Source: Collinsella aerofaciens (GTDB lineage Bacteria > Actinomycetota > Coriobacteriia > Coriobacteriales > Coriobacteriaceae). Taken from it: a DNA stretch of 64,000 nt. The first letter of the stretch is position 1. Each line of letters opens with the position of its first letter. Under the pieces are notes generated by a model. That model worked only from the letters and a program-made list of their open reading frames with translations, searched no databases and was not told where the DNA came from. The stretch spans positions 1 through 64,000 of the forward strand of contig NZ_SPFO01000011.1 in the NCBI RefSeq assembly GCF_005845035.1. Reading direction: 5' to 3'. The position numbers and the translations under genes are program-made. Positions 24,203 through 31,737 of the stretch are shown piece after piece.

Positions 24203-25507
24203 TTAGATGGTGAATTCGGCGAAGTTACGGTCGCCGCCTGCGGTATCGGTGTCGCCTGTTGCGGTTGCTGGCGCCAGCGCGTCACCGCCGACGCTTTGCA
24301 GCAGCTCGGCTACGTTGGCGTCGGGGTTCTGGCATAGGATGTCGAGCAGCTCGATAAAGTCACGAATAACTTCACGCGGCGTCAGATGCGTATCGGCTCC
24401 CACACGATCGAACTCGATCTTGAGGAAGTCCACCAAGTCGTTCTCGGTAAGCGTGGGCGTCCAGCCAAAGTAGCCGGCGTGAATTTGCATGAGTTTTTCG
24501 ATCAGCACCAGCAGCTCCTCATAGGTGAGTGGCTGCAGGCGGATGATGGGTGCGAGCATGTCCTTAAGGTCCTCGCGCGCAAAGCGACCCTGAGCGAGCC
24601 GGCTGCGCAGAGCCTCGTAGGAGAACACGCCGCGGCGGCGGTCTTCGATGGAGGTTGGAGTGCCGCCCATGATCATGCCCAGGTACTGCGCCTTGCCCTG
24701 GAGCGTGTCGTTGTACATAGTCAGGATCTTCTCGTAGTTGTATTGGCGCGTGATCGCGTTGGGAATCTTGTACAGATTCACGAGTTCATCGATGAGCACC
24801 AGCATGCCCTTGTATCCGCTGCAGACCAAAAAGCGTGCAATGAGTTTGACGTAGTCGTACCAGTCGTCATCGCTGATGATGGTCGAGGAGCCCAGCTCGG
24901 CGCGTGCCTCGCTCTTGGTGCGGTACTCGCCGCGAATCCATTTGGTCACGCGGCTCATGGCCTCTTCGTCGCCCTCGGATACGGCCGTGCGATAGCGGCG
25001 GAGCATGCGGGTGAAGTCAAAGCCGTGGACCATCTCCTCGAGCGGGGCCAGTTGGGTATTGACGACCGACTCGTCGTCGTCGGCACACGAGGCGACCCAG
25101 CGATCCAGAATAAGGTTGAGCGCACCGCCCTCGGGGCGCGTCTTGGTCGATATATTGCGGATGAGCTCGCGGTAGGTGGCAAGGCCCTGTCCTTGACCGC
25201 CCTGCAGGCGGCGCTCGGGCGACAAGTCGGCATCAGCGACGACGAATCCCTCGCCCATGGCGTGCGTGCGGATGGTCTGGAGCAAAAAGCTCTTGCCGGC
25301 GCCGTAACGACCGACCAGAAAGCGGAAGCTCGCGCCACCGTCGGCGATGAGACTCAGATCGGTGAGCAGGGCGCGGATCTCGACCTCGCGCCCTACGGTG
25401 ATGTAGGGAAGGCCGATGCGCGGGACCACGCCGCCCTTGAGCGAGTTTAGGATAACGGCGGCGACGCGTTTGGGTACGCGGGGCGCTGCGGATGCGGTAT
25501 CACTCAT
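24203..25507 (-). CDS. sngB: Shango SngB-type ATPase (BrxD/DUF2791-like)
   Basis: The 434-residue P-loop ATPase has Walker A GRYGAGKS at 66-73 and Walker B MLVLIDEL near 240, with the BrxD/DUF2791-like character YITVGREVEIRALL and MIMGGTPTSIEDRRRG. In Shango the ATPase sits between the TerB protein and the helicase, as it does here. Its ATG overlaps the end of the TerB-N gene by eight bases, indicating tight co-translation. BREX also uses this ATPase type, but no pglX, pglZ or brxC is present. Confidence 0.87.
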   Translation of the reverse strand: MSDTASAAPRVPKRVAAVILNSLKGGVVPRIGLPYITVGREVEIRALLTDLSLIADGGASFRFLVGRYGAGKSFLLQTIRTHAMGEGFVVADADLSPERRLQGGQGQGLATYRELIRNISTKTRPEGGALNLILDRWVASCADDDESVVNTQLAPLEEMVHGFDFTRMLRRYRTAVSEGDEEAMSRVTKWIRGEYRTKSEARAELGSSTIISDDDWYDYVKLIARFLVCSGYKGMLVLIDELVNLYKIPNAITRQYNYEKILTMYNDTLQGKAQYLGMIMGGTPTSIEDRRRGVFSYEALRSRLAQGRFAREDLKDMLAPIIRLQPLTYEELLVLIEKLMQIHAGYFGWTPTLTENDLVDFLKIEFDRVGADTHLTPREVIRDFIELLDILCQNPDANVAELLQSVGGDALAPATATGDTDTAGGDRNFAEFTI

Positions 25508-27260
25508 GGTCTAGGTATCCTCTCACGTCTGCTTCGTAATCCTCGATAATTTGCGGTCCTGCCGCGCCGAATTCGATAACGGTGTCGCCCACCAGGTCAA
25601 AGAGCGCTTCGTTGATGGTATCGACGAGCATGTCCTCGCTCTGCCCCGATTGCACTACCGCCGATTCCGCCTGTACTGCGTTGTGCTCGAGCAGCGCGCG
25701 GAGATAGGCGTCTGCGGCAGGCGTGAGTTCGTTCGTGGCGTCAGCGGGCGCAACAGCTGCGAACGCGGGCGTCGGCGCGAGAAGCGGTGCCACGACACCA
25801 AACTGTTCGGTGGATATGGTTGGCTCGTCGGTCTCGTCCTGCCGAATGGGTGCCGCGACCGCCTCGACAATCGCGTCGGCTACGGGCTCGGCTTCCGGTT
25901 GCCCTGAGTCCGCTGCCTCGGCTTCCACAGGTGCGCCGTCCTCGCGCTCTTCATCGATCAAAAGCGCTTCGCGCGTTTGCGCGGCGGCGCTTCGAATGTG
26001 CCCCAGCTGACTCAGATCGATATCGATCTTGACGGGCTGGTGTGCGGCGTCCCACGAAAGCCATGCCACAATCTCGTCATCGATAATCTTGGCCAGATAT
26101 TTGGGGACCTTTTCTTCCTTAAGGGGATGGGCGGGGTCCAGCGCCAGGCGCAGGCGTTGGTCGCAGGCGCGCATCATTTCACCGAGCTTGCTGCTCTTTT
26201 GCCTGCTGCCGTGGATGCGCATGCATTCCCAAAAGCCGTTTTGGCAACGGTAGATATGGATAGGATCCAGGCGATATTCGCAGTCCTCGTGGCGCTCGGG
26301 CGCAAAGAACACGGCCGAGGCAAACATGGTATAGGGCATGGCCGTCTCCTCCCCAAACAAGCTCGCCACGATACCGGTCTTTCGGTGCGTGTCATAGTAA
26401 CGCGCCATACGGACATACACGGCGCATGCCACGTGGCGCAGGTCGCGATGGTGGCTGCGATCGAGTCTTGAGTTATTGAGGTTATACGTGGAGAGGGCGT
26501 TGATAGCGGCCATGAGTCGCTCCTCGCGCGCCTCGTCGGGCGGAAGGGGGAGGATCGGCTCAGAGGATTTACGACGTTTGGGGGCCTGCCCGGACGGCGC
26601 CGGTGCAGGCGCAAGGTCTCGAGCTGCGCGCCGCAGCTCGATAAGGGCGTTATCGAACATGACGGTTTTAGAGTCGCGAAGCAGCTTGGGATCGAGCCCG
26701 TGGAACACGGCGTAATCCTGCAGCCACACGCGTGCAAACCGGTCGATACCGGGCTCGAAGGCACGATAAGCATCCCAAAAGGTCTTGATCTTGCTAAAAC
26801 CATCGAGCGGGCCATCTACGCCAATGCCGCAGATCAGTTCATAGAGATACAGGAAGGCAAAGGACGTAGACGTTTCTTCGACGGTTCCGCGGCGTACCCG
26901 TGCGCGCCAGGTAAAGTACCCGCGCAGCTGGCGATCGCTCATGGCGTTGTAGGTTGGGAAGTACGACTTGAACGTACCGTTATAGGGGCAATCGTCCTCA
27001 AAGTCAGCCATCAGCTGGCCTTGGCGGTAGAAAAGTTCGGCTTCCGAAAGCCAGCGTCCCGCACCGCCTTTGGGGTCATCCTGCCAGCGCGATATCTCGC
27101 GCATCTTGCGGTACTGGTCGGGAAGGAAATTCTGCATCTGACGACCGGTTTTGAGAATCGGCTCGTCTGCGTAGACTTCGTTTGAGAAACGGGCGGACTG
27201 ATGGGTCCGGGCCTCGGCCATAATGCGCTCGATGAGCATCTTGATGTCCTGGTCGGCCAC
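25500..27260 (-). CDS. sngA: Shango SngA-type TerB-N domain protein
   Basis: Residues ~60-270 carry the TerB-N signature: FKSYFPTYNAMSDRQLRGYF, TWRARVRRG, then FAFLYLYELICGIG. A variable acidic linker follows, and a C-terminal part (~490-586) may be the TerB-C-like region. The 586-residue protein is the first gene of the three-gene defence set. GTG 27260 has GGAGAGGAG upstream. It has no signal peptide. The biochemical role of the TerB protein in Shango is not known. Confidence 0.83.
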   Translation of the reverse strand: MADQDIKMLIERIMAEARTHQSARFSNEVYADEPILKTGRQMQNFLPDQYRKMREISRWQDDPKGGAGRWLSEAELFYRQGQLMADFEDDCPYNGTFKSYFPTYNAMSDRQLRGYFTWRARVRRGTVEETSTSFAFLYLYELICGIGVDGPLDGFSKIKTFWDAYRAFEPGIDRFARVWLQDYAVFHGLDPKLLRDSKTVMFDNALIELRRAARDLAPAPAPSGQAPKRRKSSEPILPLPPDEAREERLMAAINALSTYNLNNSRLDRSHHRDLRHVACAVYVRMARYYDTHRKTGIVASLFGEETAMPYTMFASAVFFAPERHEDCEYRLDPIHIYRCQNGFWECMRIHGSRQKSSKLGEMMRACDQRLRLALDPAHPLKEEKVPKYLAKIIDDEIVAWLSWDAAHQPVKIDIDLSQLGHIRSAAAQTREALLIDEEREDGAPVEAEAADSGQPEAEPVADAIVEAVAAPIRQDETDEPTISTEQFGVVAPLLAPTPAFAAVAPADATNELTPAADAYLRALLEHNAVQAESAVVQSGQSEDMLVDTINEALFDLVGDTVIEFGAAGPQIIEDYEADVRGYLDHE

Positions 27261-27348
27261 CGCTTCTCCTCTCCTAACGCAGCTTCGGTGACCTCATATC
27301 ATAGCACAGCATCAAACAGGTGTTCGAGATGCCGCTATGTAGATAGAT

Positions 27349-28065
27349 TTAGAACAGGAGGGCGTAGATGACGGCTATGACAACGGAGGGGAGCATATTG
27401 GCCGTGCGGAAGGTCTGGGGACGGATGAGATTGACGCCGACGCAGAAGATGAGCATAGAGCCCACGAGCGATAGGCTGTCGAGGGCGGCGGTGGTCATGA
27501 TGGGGGAGAGCGCGCCGGCAAACAGCGTAATCGTTCCCTGGAACACGGCGACGGGCAGGGCCGAGAAGATGCAGCCGCGTCCGAGCGAGGCCGTCATGGT
27601 GCAAACGATGATGCAGTCCAGTGCGCCCTTGAGAGCGAGCGTGGACCAGTCGCCGAGCAGGCCGTCCTGAATCGAGCCCACGATGGCCATGGCACCGATG
27701 CACACCGTGAGCGATGTCGAGACAAAGGCGTTGGTGAACTCGTTGTCACCCTCGCTGCCGGTTTTTCGCTTGAGCCATTCGCCAAGGTTCTCGATGGCGG
27801 CCTCCAAGTTGATGGCCTCGCCGATGAGCGAGCCGAGGGCGAACGAGACAATGAGCATGGTGGTACCGGTGGTCGCCAGCGCCTTTCCATCGATAAGGAG
27901 CATCTTTTGCATGGTGCCGCCAAGGCCGATAAACAGGACGCACAGCCCCGATGCTTTCATGAGCGTGTCTTGGATGCGCGGTGTAATGAAGCGACCGCCC
28001 GCTAATCCCAAAAGACCGCCCGCAACTAAAAGCACAACGTTGATGATTGTTCCCAAGCCCGGCAT
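27349..28065 (-). CDS. DUF554-family membrane protein
   Basis: About seven transmembrane helices cover nearly all 238 residues, with the DUF554 features MPGLGTIINVVLLVAGGLLG near the start and a later SLTVCIGAMAIVGSIQDGL. The family is widespread and is suspected to be a transporter or channel, but no substrate is proven. ATG 28065 is preferred because GGGAGG lies before it. The frame upstream to 28134 is not membrane-like. It stands alone between the defence set and the exported-protein locus. Confidence 0.85.
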   Translation of the reverse strand: MPGLGTIINVVLLVAGGLLGLAGGRFITPRIQDTLMKASGLCVLFIGLGGTMQKMLLIDGKALATTGTTMLIVSFALGSLIGEAINLEAAIENLGEWLKRKTGSEGDNEFTNAFVSTSLTVCIGAMAIVGSIQDGLLGDWSTLALKGALDCIIVCTMTASLGRGCIFSALPVAVFQGTITLFAGALSPIMTTAALDSLSLVGSMLIFCVGVNLIRPQTFRTANMLPSVVIAVIYALLF

Positions 28066-28183
28066 GAGCCCTCCCGTATTGATGCCAACGTGGCAATCGT
28101 AGCAGAACGAAATGCGAGGCACATCGCAACCCATCTAATACGTTATATAAGTGGTATTAGGAATGATGTGCAGCATTTAAGCC

Positions 28184-29614
28184 TCAGGTGGTTGTCGGGA
28201 CATAGGGATAGTATTCAAAGCGCAGTGTCATAAGCCGCTGCGGGGATTCAATAGCCGCGGCGATGATATTGGCATCGCGGGCACGATCAAACCCTTCGAG
28301 TTCGATCTGATACGAGACGTCTTGCATAATGTCCAGACGTCGCCAGGCTAGAAGTGTGTCGCCATCGAATTCCAGGGTCTTGCTTCCGTTTGCGGCAACG
28401 GCGTATAGACGCAGCTTGGCGGTGGTTGCAGGGTCGACAACTGTGACCTTTTTAATTTCGTTTCGAGTATTCTTGGCGCCCAACAAGGTGAGCAGTGTTG
28501 GGGCCACGACCTCGCCCGATGGCAAAAAGACGACTTCGATGGATTCAGGAAATGCGATGATAGCCGACTTGCGGACGGGCTGATTAGCGGCGGCAACTTC
28601 GATGCTTGCTGCATCGACGGTCGTCGTGTGGTCGAGTGCGGTGAGCATGCAGCAGTTACCTTCATCGATCTCTTGAGGATCAGCAAGCCCCAGACTGTCC
28701 GCGAGCTCGGGATCGTTTGGATCGTTAGCGGGCTCATTCGGTGCTTCGAGAGAAGCTGGGATGCTGTTTGTCGGCGACGGCGTGTCGCCCGCACCTGCTT
28801 CTTTGTCCGCGCTCTCTTCTTGTATGGTTGCGTTGATGGGTTCGTCGTTTGAGGGGAGCGTCTTGGCGTCAAGCGCGGAGGGAAGAATTCCGATGGCTCC
28901 GGATCCGTTCCACTCCATTTCGAGAAGCGCCGGATCGGCAAGAATGCGTTGCCTGCTTTGCGCGTGGGCATCGATTTCAATAGGGCCTGTCTCTATTCCT
29001 CGTGTAAGGCTGAGTGATCCGGCTGGCTTCTCGAAATGAGCGTCTGTGTCTTTGGCGCTGACGGCGTAGAACAGCAGGGACGCTTCTCCCGCCGCGATGG
29101 CATCGGTGCCGGCTTTGGTCAGCCGCAACGATGCCGTGAATGAGAGGGTGGGCTGCGCATCGTCTGCATTCGCGGCGGCGCAGCCCAGACATATACCGCC
29201 TCCTTTCTCAAAAAACGTACCGTCGAAGGCGACCTTCGCTCCGTTCGCCGAGTCATCGACCGAAGCGATGTCGATGCGCAGCTCTAAATTGCATGGATCG
29301 CCATCCGCATCGAGCACAACCGAGCGCCACGTGCAGACGGCGCACCCCGCCTGGGAGCCGTTTGCCTTGTTCGAACGCTTGATATCCACGACTATCGAGC
29401 CGTCCGTATTACGACGAAGGCATCCCGAGGTTGAGATCGCGGCCTGTGCGATCGAAAAACGCTCGCACGCAATGGTGCTCGACGGATTTGGAGCGGAACT
29501 TAGGGCTGCTGGTAAGGAGCCTGCCATGACGGGAGTCGCCCAAGCGGCGACAGGCGTTCCGGTTGCGAGTGCGCCGCAGAGTGCGACGACGGGCAAAAGG
29601 TTCTTCGATGCCAT
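28184..29614 (-). CDS. large secreted protein of unknown function
   Basis: An N-terminal signal peptide (~1-26, cleaved near WA-TP) leads into a 450-residue extracellular protein. The first half has paired cysteines (CAVC, CLGC) and beta-rich stretches. A low-complexity Pro/Asp/Glu/Asn linker (~280-330) separates it from a C-terminal beta-rich part with NCCML. There is no sorting motif, so it is released or held by partners. ATG 29614 has AAGGAG. It is the last gene of a five-gene, mostly exported set, 18 bases after the LAQTG-anchored small protein. I recognise no family. Confidence 0.72.
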   Translation of the reverse strand: MASKNLLPVVALCGALATGTPVAAWATPVMAGSLPAALSSAPNPSSTIACERFSIAQAAISTSGCLRRNTDGSIVVDIKRSNKANGSQAGCAVCTWRSVVLDADGDPCNLELRIDIASVDDSANGAKVAFDGTFFEKGGGICLGCAAANADDAQPTLSFTASLRLTKAGTDAIAAGEASLLFYAVSAKDTDAHFEKPAGSLSLTRGIETGPIEIDAHAQSRQRILADPALLEMEWNGSGAIGILPSALDAKTLPSNDEPINATIQEESADKEAGAGDTPSPTNSIPASLEAPNEPANDPNDPELADSLGLADPQEIDEGNCCMLTALDHTTTVDAASIEVAAANQPVRKSAIIAFPESIEVVFLPSGEVVAPTLLTLLGAKNTRNEIKKVTVVDPATTAKLRLYAVAANGSKTLEFDGDTLLAWRRLDIMQDVSYQIELEGFDRARDANIIAAAIESPQRLMTLRFEYYPYVPTTT

Positions 29615-29632
29615 GGGGTCTCCTTAGCTAAT

Positions 29633-29914
29633 TTAGTGCGGCCTGTCCATGTTTTGTTTCTGGCTGCGTTTGATGTGCAGACCGAGGCCGGCCGTTCCTG
29701 CGCCTGCTGCTGTGGCGCCTGCTGCCAAGAGCCATCGTCTGTCGCCTGTCTGCGCCAACGGTTCCTCGCGGTCGCCGCGGTCGAGCTCCGAGAGGTCGAC
29801 CGTCACTTGCGTGGCGGCCTGCGCCTGTTCTTGCTGGGCAAAGGCCATGGCTGGCCCAAACGCTAAGATGCTGACGGCGGCGGCCAGGGCGACGGCCTTA
29901 TGCCGCGTGCGCAC
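29633..29914 (-). CDS. small LAQTG-anchored surface protein
   Basis: A signal peptide (~1-25, ending MAFA) is followed by a short exposed part and a C-terminal sorting signal: LAQTG, a hydrophobic helix (WLLAAGATAAGAGTAGLGL) and a basic tail (KRSQKQ). This is the layout of sortase substrates with a variant of LPXTG. GTG 29914 gives a proper signal peptide and overlaps the previous gene by 17 bases. The mature exposed region is only ~40 residues, so it may act as an anchor or adaptor for its secreted neighbours. No sortase gene is in the window. Confidence 0.7.
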   Translation of the reverse strand: MRTRHKAVALAAAVSILAFGPAMAFAQQEQAQAATQVTVDLSELDRGDREEPLAQTGDRRWLLAAGATAAGAGTAGLGLHIKRSQKQNMDRPH

Positions 29915-30497
29915 CGGGCTCGACCGTCCAGGTGATCGTCGCAACCTGATCGCCTTCGCCGGTTACGCGGAAGATGTCGCGCGTGACGCGGGCGACGTTT
30001 CCGCTTGTCTTGAGCTTGATTTTGTCCGTGCCGCCGGCAATGCCCTGGTAGCCCATGTCGAAGGCTGCATTCTTGGAAAGATCGAGGCCCGTCCCCTGCA
30101 TTGCGGCGCTGGCGTTCTGGAGTGCGCCGTCGGGGCCAACCTTAAAGTCGATGGAGTTCTGCGCGGTTCCGGCCTTGGCGTCGGCGGCAATGGTCCAGGT
30201 GTTCATGGCATCGATCTTCATGTTGGTGACATGGATGCCGTAGGCCGAATGATTGTCGATGGTGGTCGCGTCTTCTGAGGGGCCCTGAAGCGTGCCGTCG
30301 GCCTTGGCGACGAAGGGAATAACCGTCGGAACTTTGAACTCAACGTTGTCGATCTCGGTCCTGACCATTACCTTCGTGGTTCCAACGCGCCCGGCTGCCA
30401 TAGCTGGCGTCGGGGCGGCGCCCATTGCGAGCGCGAGCGCGAGCCCTGCGCCCACGACGAGCGCTCTGGCTCCGTTCATGTTCCTGGTGATGTCCAT
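29898..30497 (-). CDS. secreted WxL-like beta protein
   Basis: A signal peptide (~1-35) precedes a 165-residue beta-rich domain with NVEFKVPTVIPF and two W-T-hydrophobic motifs (NTWTI near 110, ITWTV near the C-terminus), reminiscent of WxL cell-wall-binding domains. ATG 30497 has AAAGGA. It lies between a membrane-anchored protein and the LAQTG protein, which suggests a common surface complex. The WxL comparison is by eye and the true family is uncertain. Confidence 0.7.
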   Translation of the reverse strand: MDITRNMNGARALVVGAGLALALAMGAAPTPAMAAGRVGTTKVMVRTEIDNVEFKVPTVIPFVAKADGTLQGPSEDATTIDNHSAYGIHVTNMKIDAMNTWTIAADAKAGTAQNSIDFKVGPDGALQNASAAMQGTGLDLSKNAAFDMGYQGIAGGTDKIKLKTSGNVARVTRDIFRVTGEGDQVATITWTVEPGAHAA

Positions 30498-30588
30498 GGT
30501 CGTTCCTTTCTATTCGCCGCGGGGCCGTCCCCGCGATGATTGGACGAATGCTGGTGAATTGCGCGCGGTGTCGCGTCGGCCGGAAAAG

Positions 30589-31098
30589 CTAGTTCTCGGC
30601 TTGCTCAACCCGTACCTTGACACGTGTCGGATTGCCGTGGCTGTCGAGGGTCTTGGCATCGAGTGCCTGGATCTCGATGTACGCCTCGCCTTCTTTGATG
30701 TCGCCGGCGGGGCACGTCTCGATTGTCTTGCCGGTCTCGACCACGCCGGATTCGTACATGGTCTCGTCGTTTTGGATGACGCGGAATCGCTGGGGAAATT
30801 TATTGTCTTGGACGTTTTGCACGTTGACGCGCAGCTTGCCGTCCTCCTGCAGCTGAGCGACCGGCGCGACCGAAATCGTCATCATGTTGTCGCGGACGAT
30901 GGCGTCGAGCTCATCTTGGATTTCCTGACGCGTTTTGCCCTCGGCCGTCGTGACTGAGGCGCCCGCCTCGGGTACGGGCTGCGACTGCCAAGCGTATAGT
31001 CCTACGGCGACAAGGGCGCAGATGATGGCCAAGCAGGCAACGATGAGCTTCTTGCGATGCCCCAGGCCTGCAAAGTGGGGTGGCCTCTTCGCGCTCAT
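30589..31098 (-). CDS. membrane-anchored extracellular protein of the exported locus
   Basis: One N-terminal transmembrane helix (~20-38, LIVACLAIICALVAVGLYAW) follows a basic cytoplasmic tail. The outside domain contains RQEIQDELDAIVRDNMMTIS and YESGVVETGKTIE. I have seen similar small extracellular proteins beside WxL-like genes in other Gram-positives, but their role is unknown. ATG 31098 overlaps the previous stop by four bases (ATGA). A much longer frame to 31707 exists but crosses the preceding gene. Confidence 0.72.
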   Translation of the reverse strand: MSAKRPPHFAGLGHRKKLIVACLAIICALVAVGLYAWQSQPVPEAGASVTTAEGKTRQEIQDELDAIVRDNMMTISVAPVAQLQEDGKLRVNVQNVQDNKFPQRFRVIQNDETMYESGVVETGKTIETCPAGDIKEGEAYIEIQALDAKTLDSHGNPTRVKVRVEQAEN

Positions 31099-31391
31099 GC
31101 GGCATCCTTGGCGGTATAGACGCGCGCAAAGGTGGACGGGTCCGCTCCAAAGAGCATGTGAAGCATCAGGCGGCGCGAGTAGACGAGCTCTTCGAAGTCG
31201 GGAGGGAGCTCGATGTCGTGGATATGCGCGATATGGTGGGCGAGCGCCGAGAACGACTCGGGGTCGCAGATCACATCGGTGGTAACGTGGTAGACCGCCG
31301 TATCGGGGAATGCCTCTTCGTCGAAAGGCAGGAGATGGGGATCGTCGTCGACTTCGATGGCGATGCCGTACTGGGGCCAGTAATATGCCAT
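31095..31391 (-). CDS. 98-residue protein, possible remnant of a nuclease-like fold
   Basis: No family is recognised with confidence. YYWPQYGIAIEVDDDPH near the N-terminus resembles the core strand of DUF559/PD-(D/E)XK proteins (YWPxxG-x-x-I/VEV-D), but the rest of that fold is missing. There is no signal peptide. It is the first gene of the minus-strand exported-protein set and overlaps the next by four bases. ATG 31391 is preceded by GGGAGG. It could regulate or assist the locus, or be an unrelated passenger. Confidence 0.6.
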   Translation of the reverse strand: MAYYWPQYGIAIEVDDDPHLLPFDEEAFPDTAVYHVTTDVICDPESFSALAHHIAHIHDIELPPDFEELVYSRRLMLHMLFGADPSTFARVYTAKDAA

Positions 31392-31737
31392 GGGAACCTC
31401 CCTGCTTCTGGGGCCAAAACTTCTGTCGGTTTTGGCTGTCGATGCCGACGGTATCAGCCGCTACTTGACCAATTGCTGACCAAATGCTTGACGGATTGGT
31501 GTCTCCGCAGGTAAAAGGCGGCAAAAAATACTCCAACTTTTTTCGAGTGACAATCGCGCGGTCGGCGACGGCGGGGCCATATGTGTCAAAAGCATCGTCT
31601 GCCGAGGAAATCAAGCCGCTCGCCGAATTGCACGAACGTAAAAATCGCCAATTATGGAGACGGTCTCGAACACGTCGACGAAACGATGCGGTAACATCTC
31701 CCTGCAAACACTGTAGTTAGCTAAAGGGGGAGTTCGC
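31392..31737. promoter_or_regulatory. divergent promoter region with tandem TGACCAA repeats
   Basis: This 346-base spacer separates the exported-protein locus from the lactate-type operon. At 31465-31475 and 31476-31486 two adjacent 11-mers read TTGACCAATTG and CTGACCAAATG. A partial inverse, GGATTGG, follows at 31493-31499. Such tandem sites could bind a GntR-type or similar regulator of either operon. The rest shows no gene. Confidence 0.3.

Noticed and set aside
21642-27260. BREX system
   Set aside because: The ATPase and helicase resemble BrxD and BrxHI, but no methylase PglX, phosphatase PglZ or BrxC is nearby, while the TerB-N protein points to Shango.
30589-31707. 372-residue form of the membrane-anchored protein
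   Set aside because: The long frame crosses the upstream 98-residue gene and the promoter region. ATG 31098 gives a clean membrane anchor and an ATGA junction.
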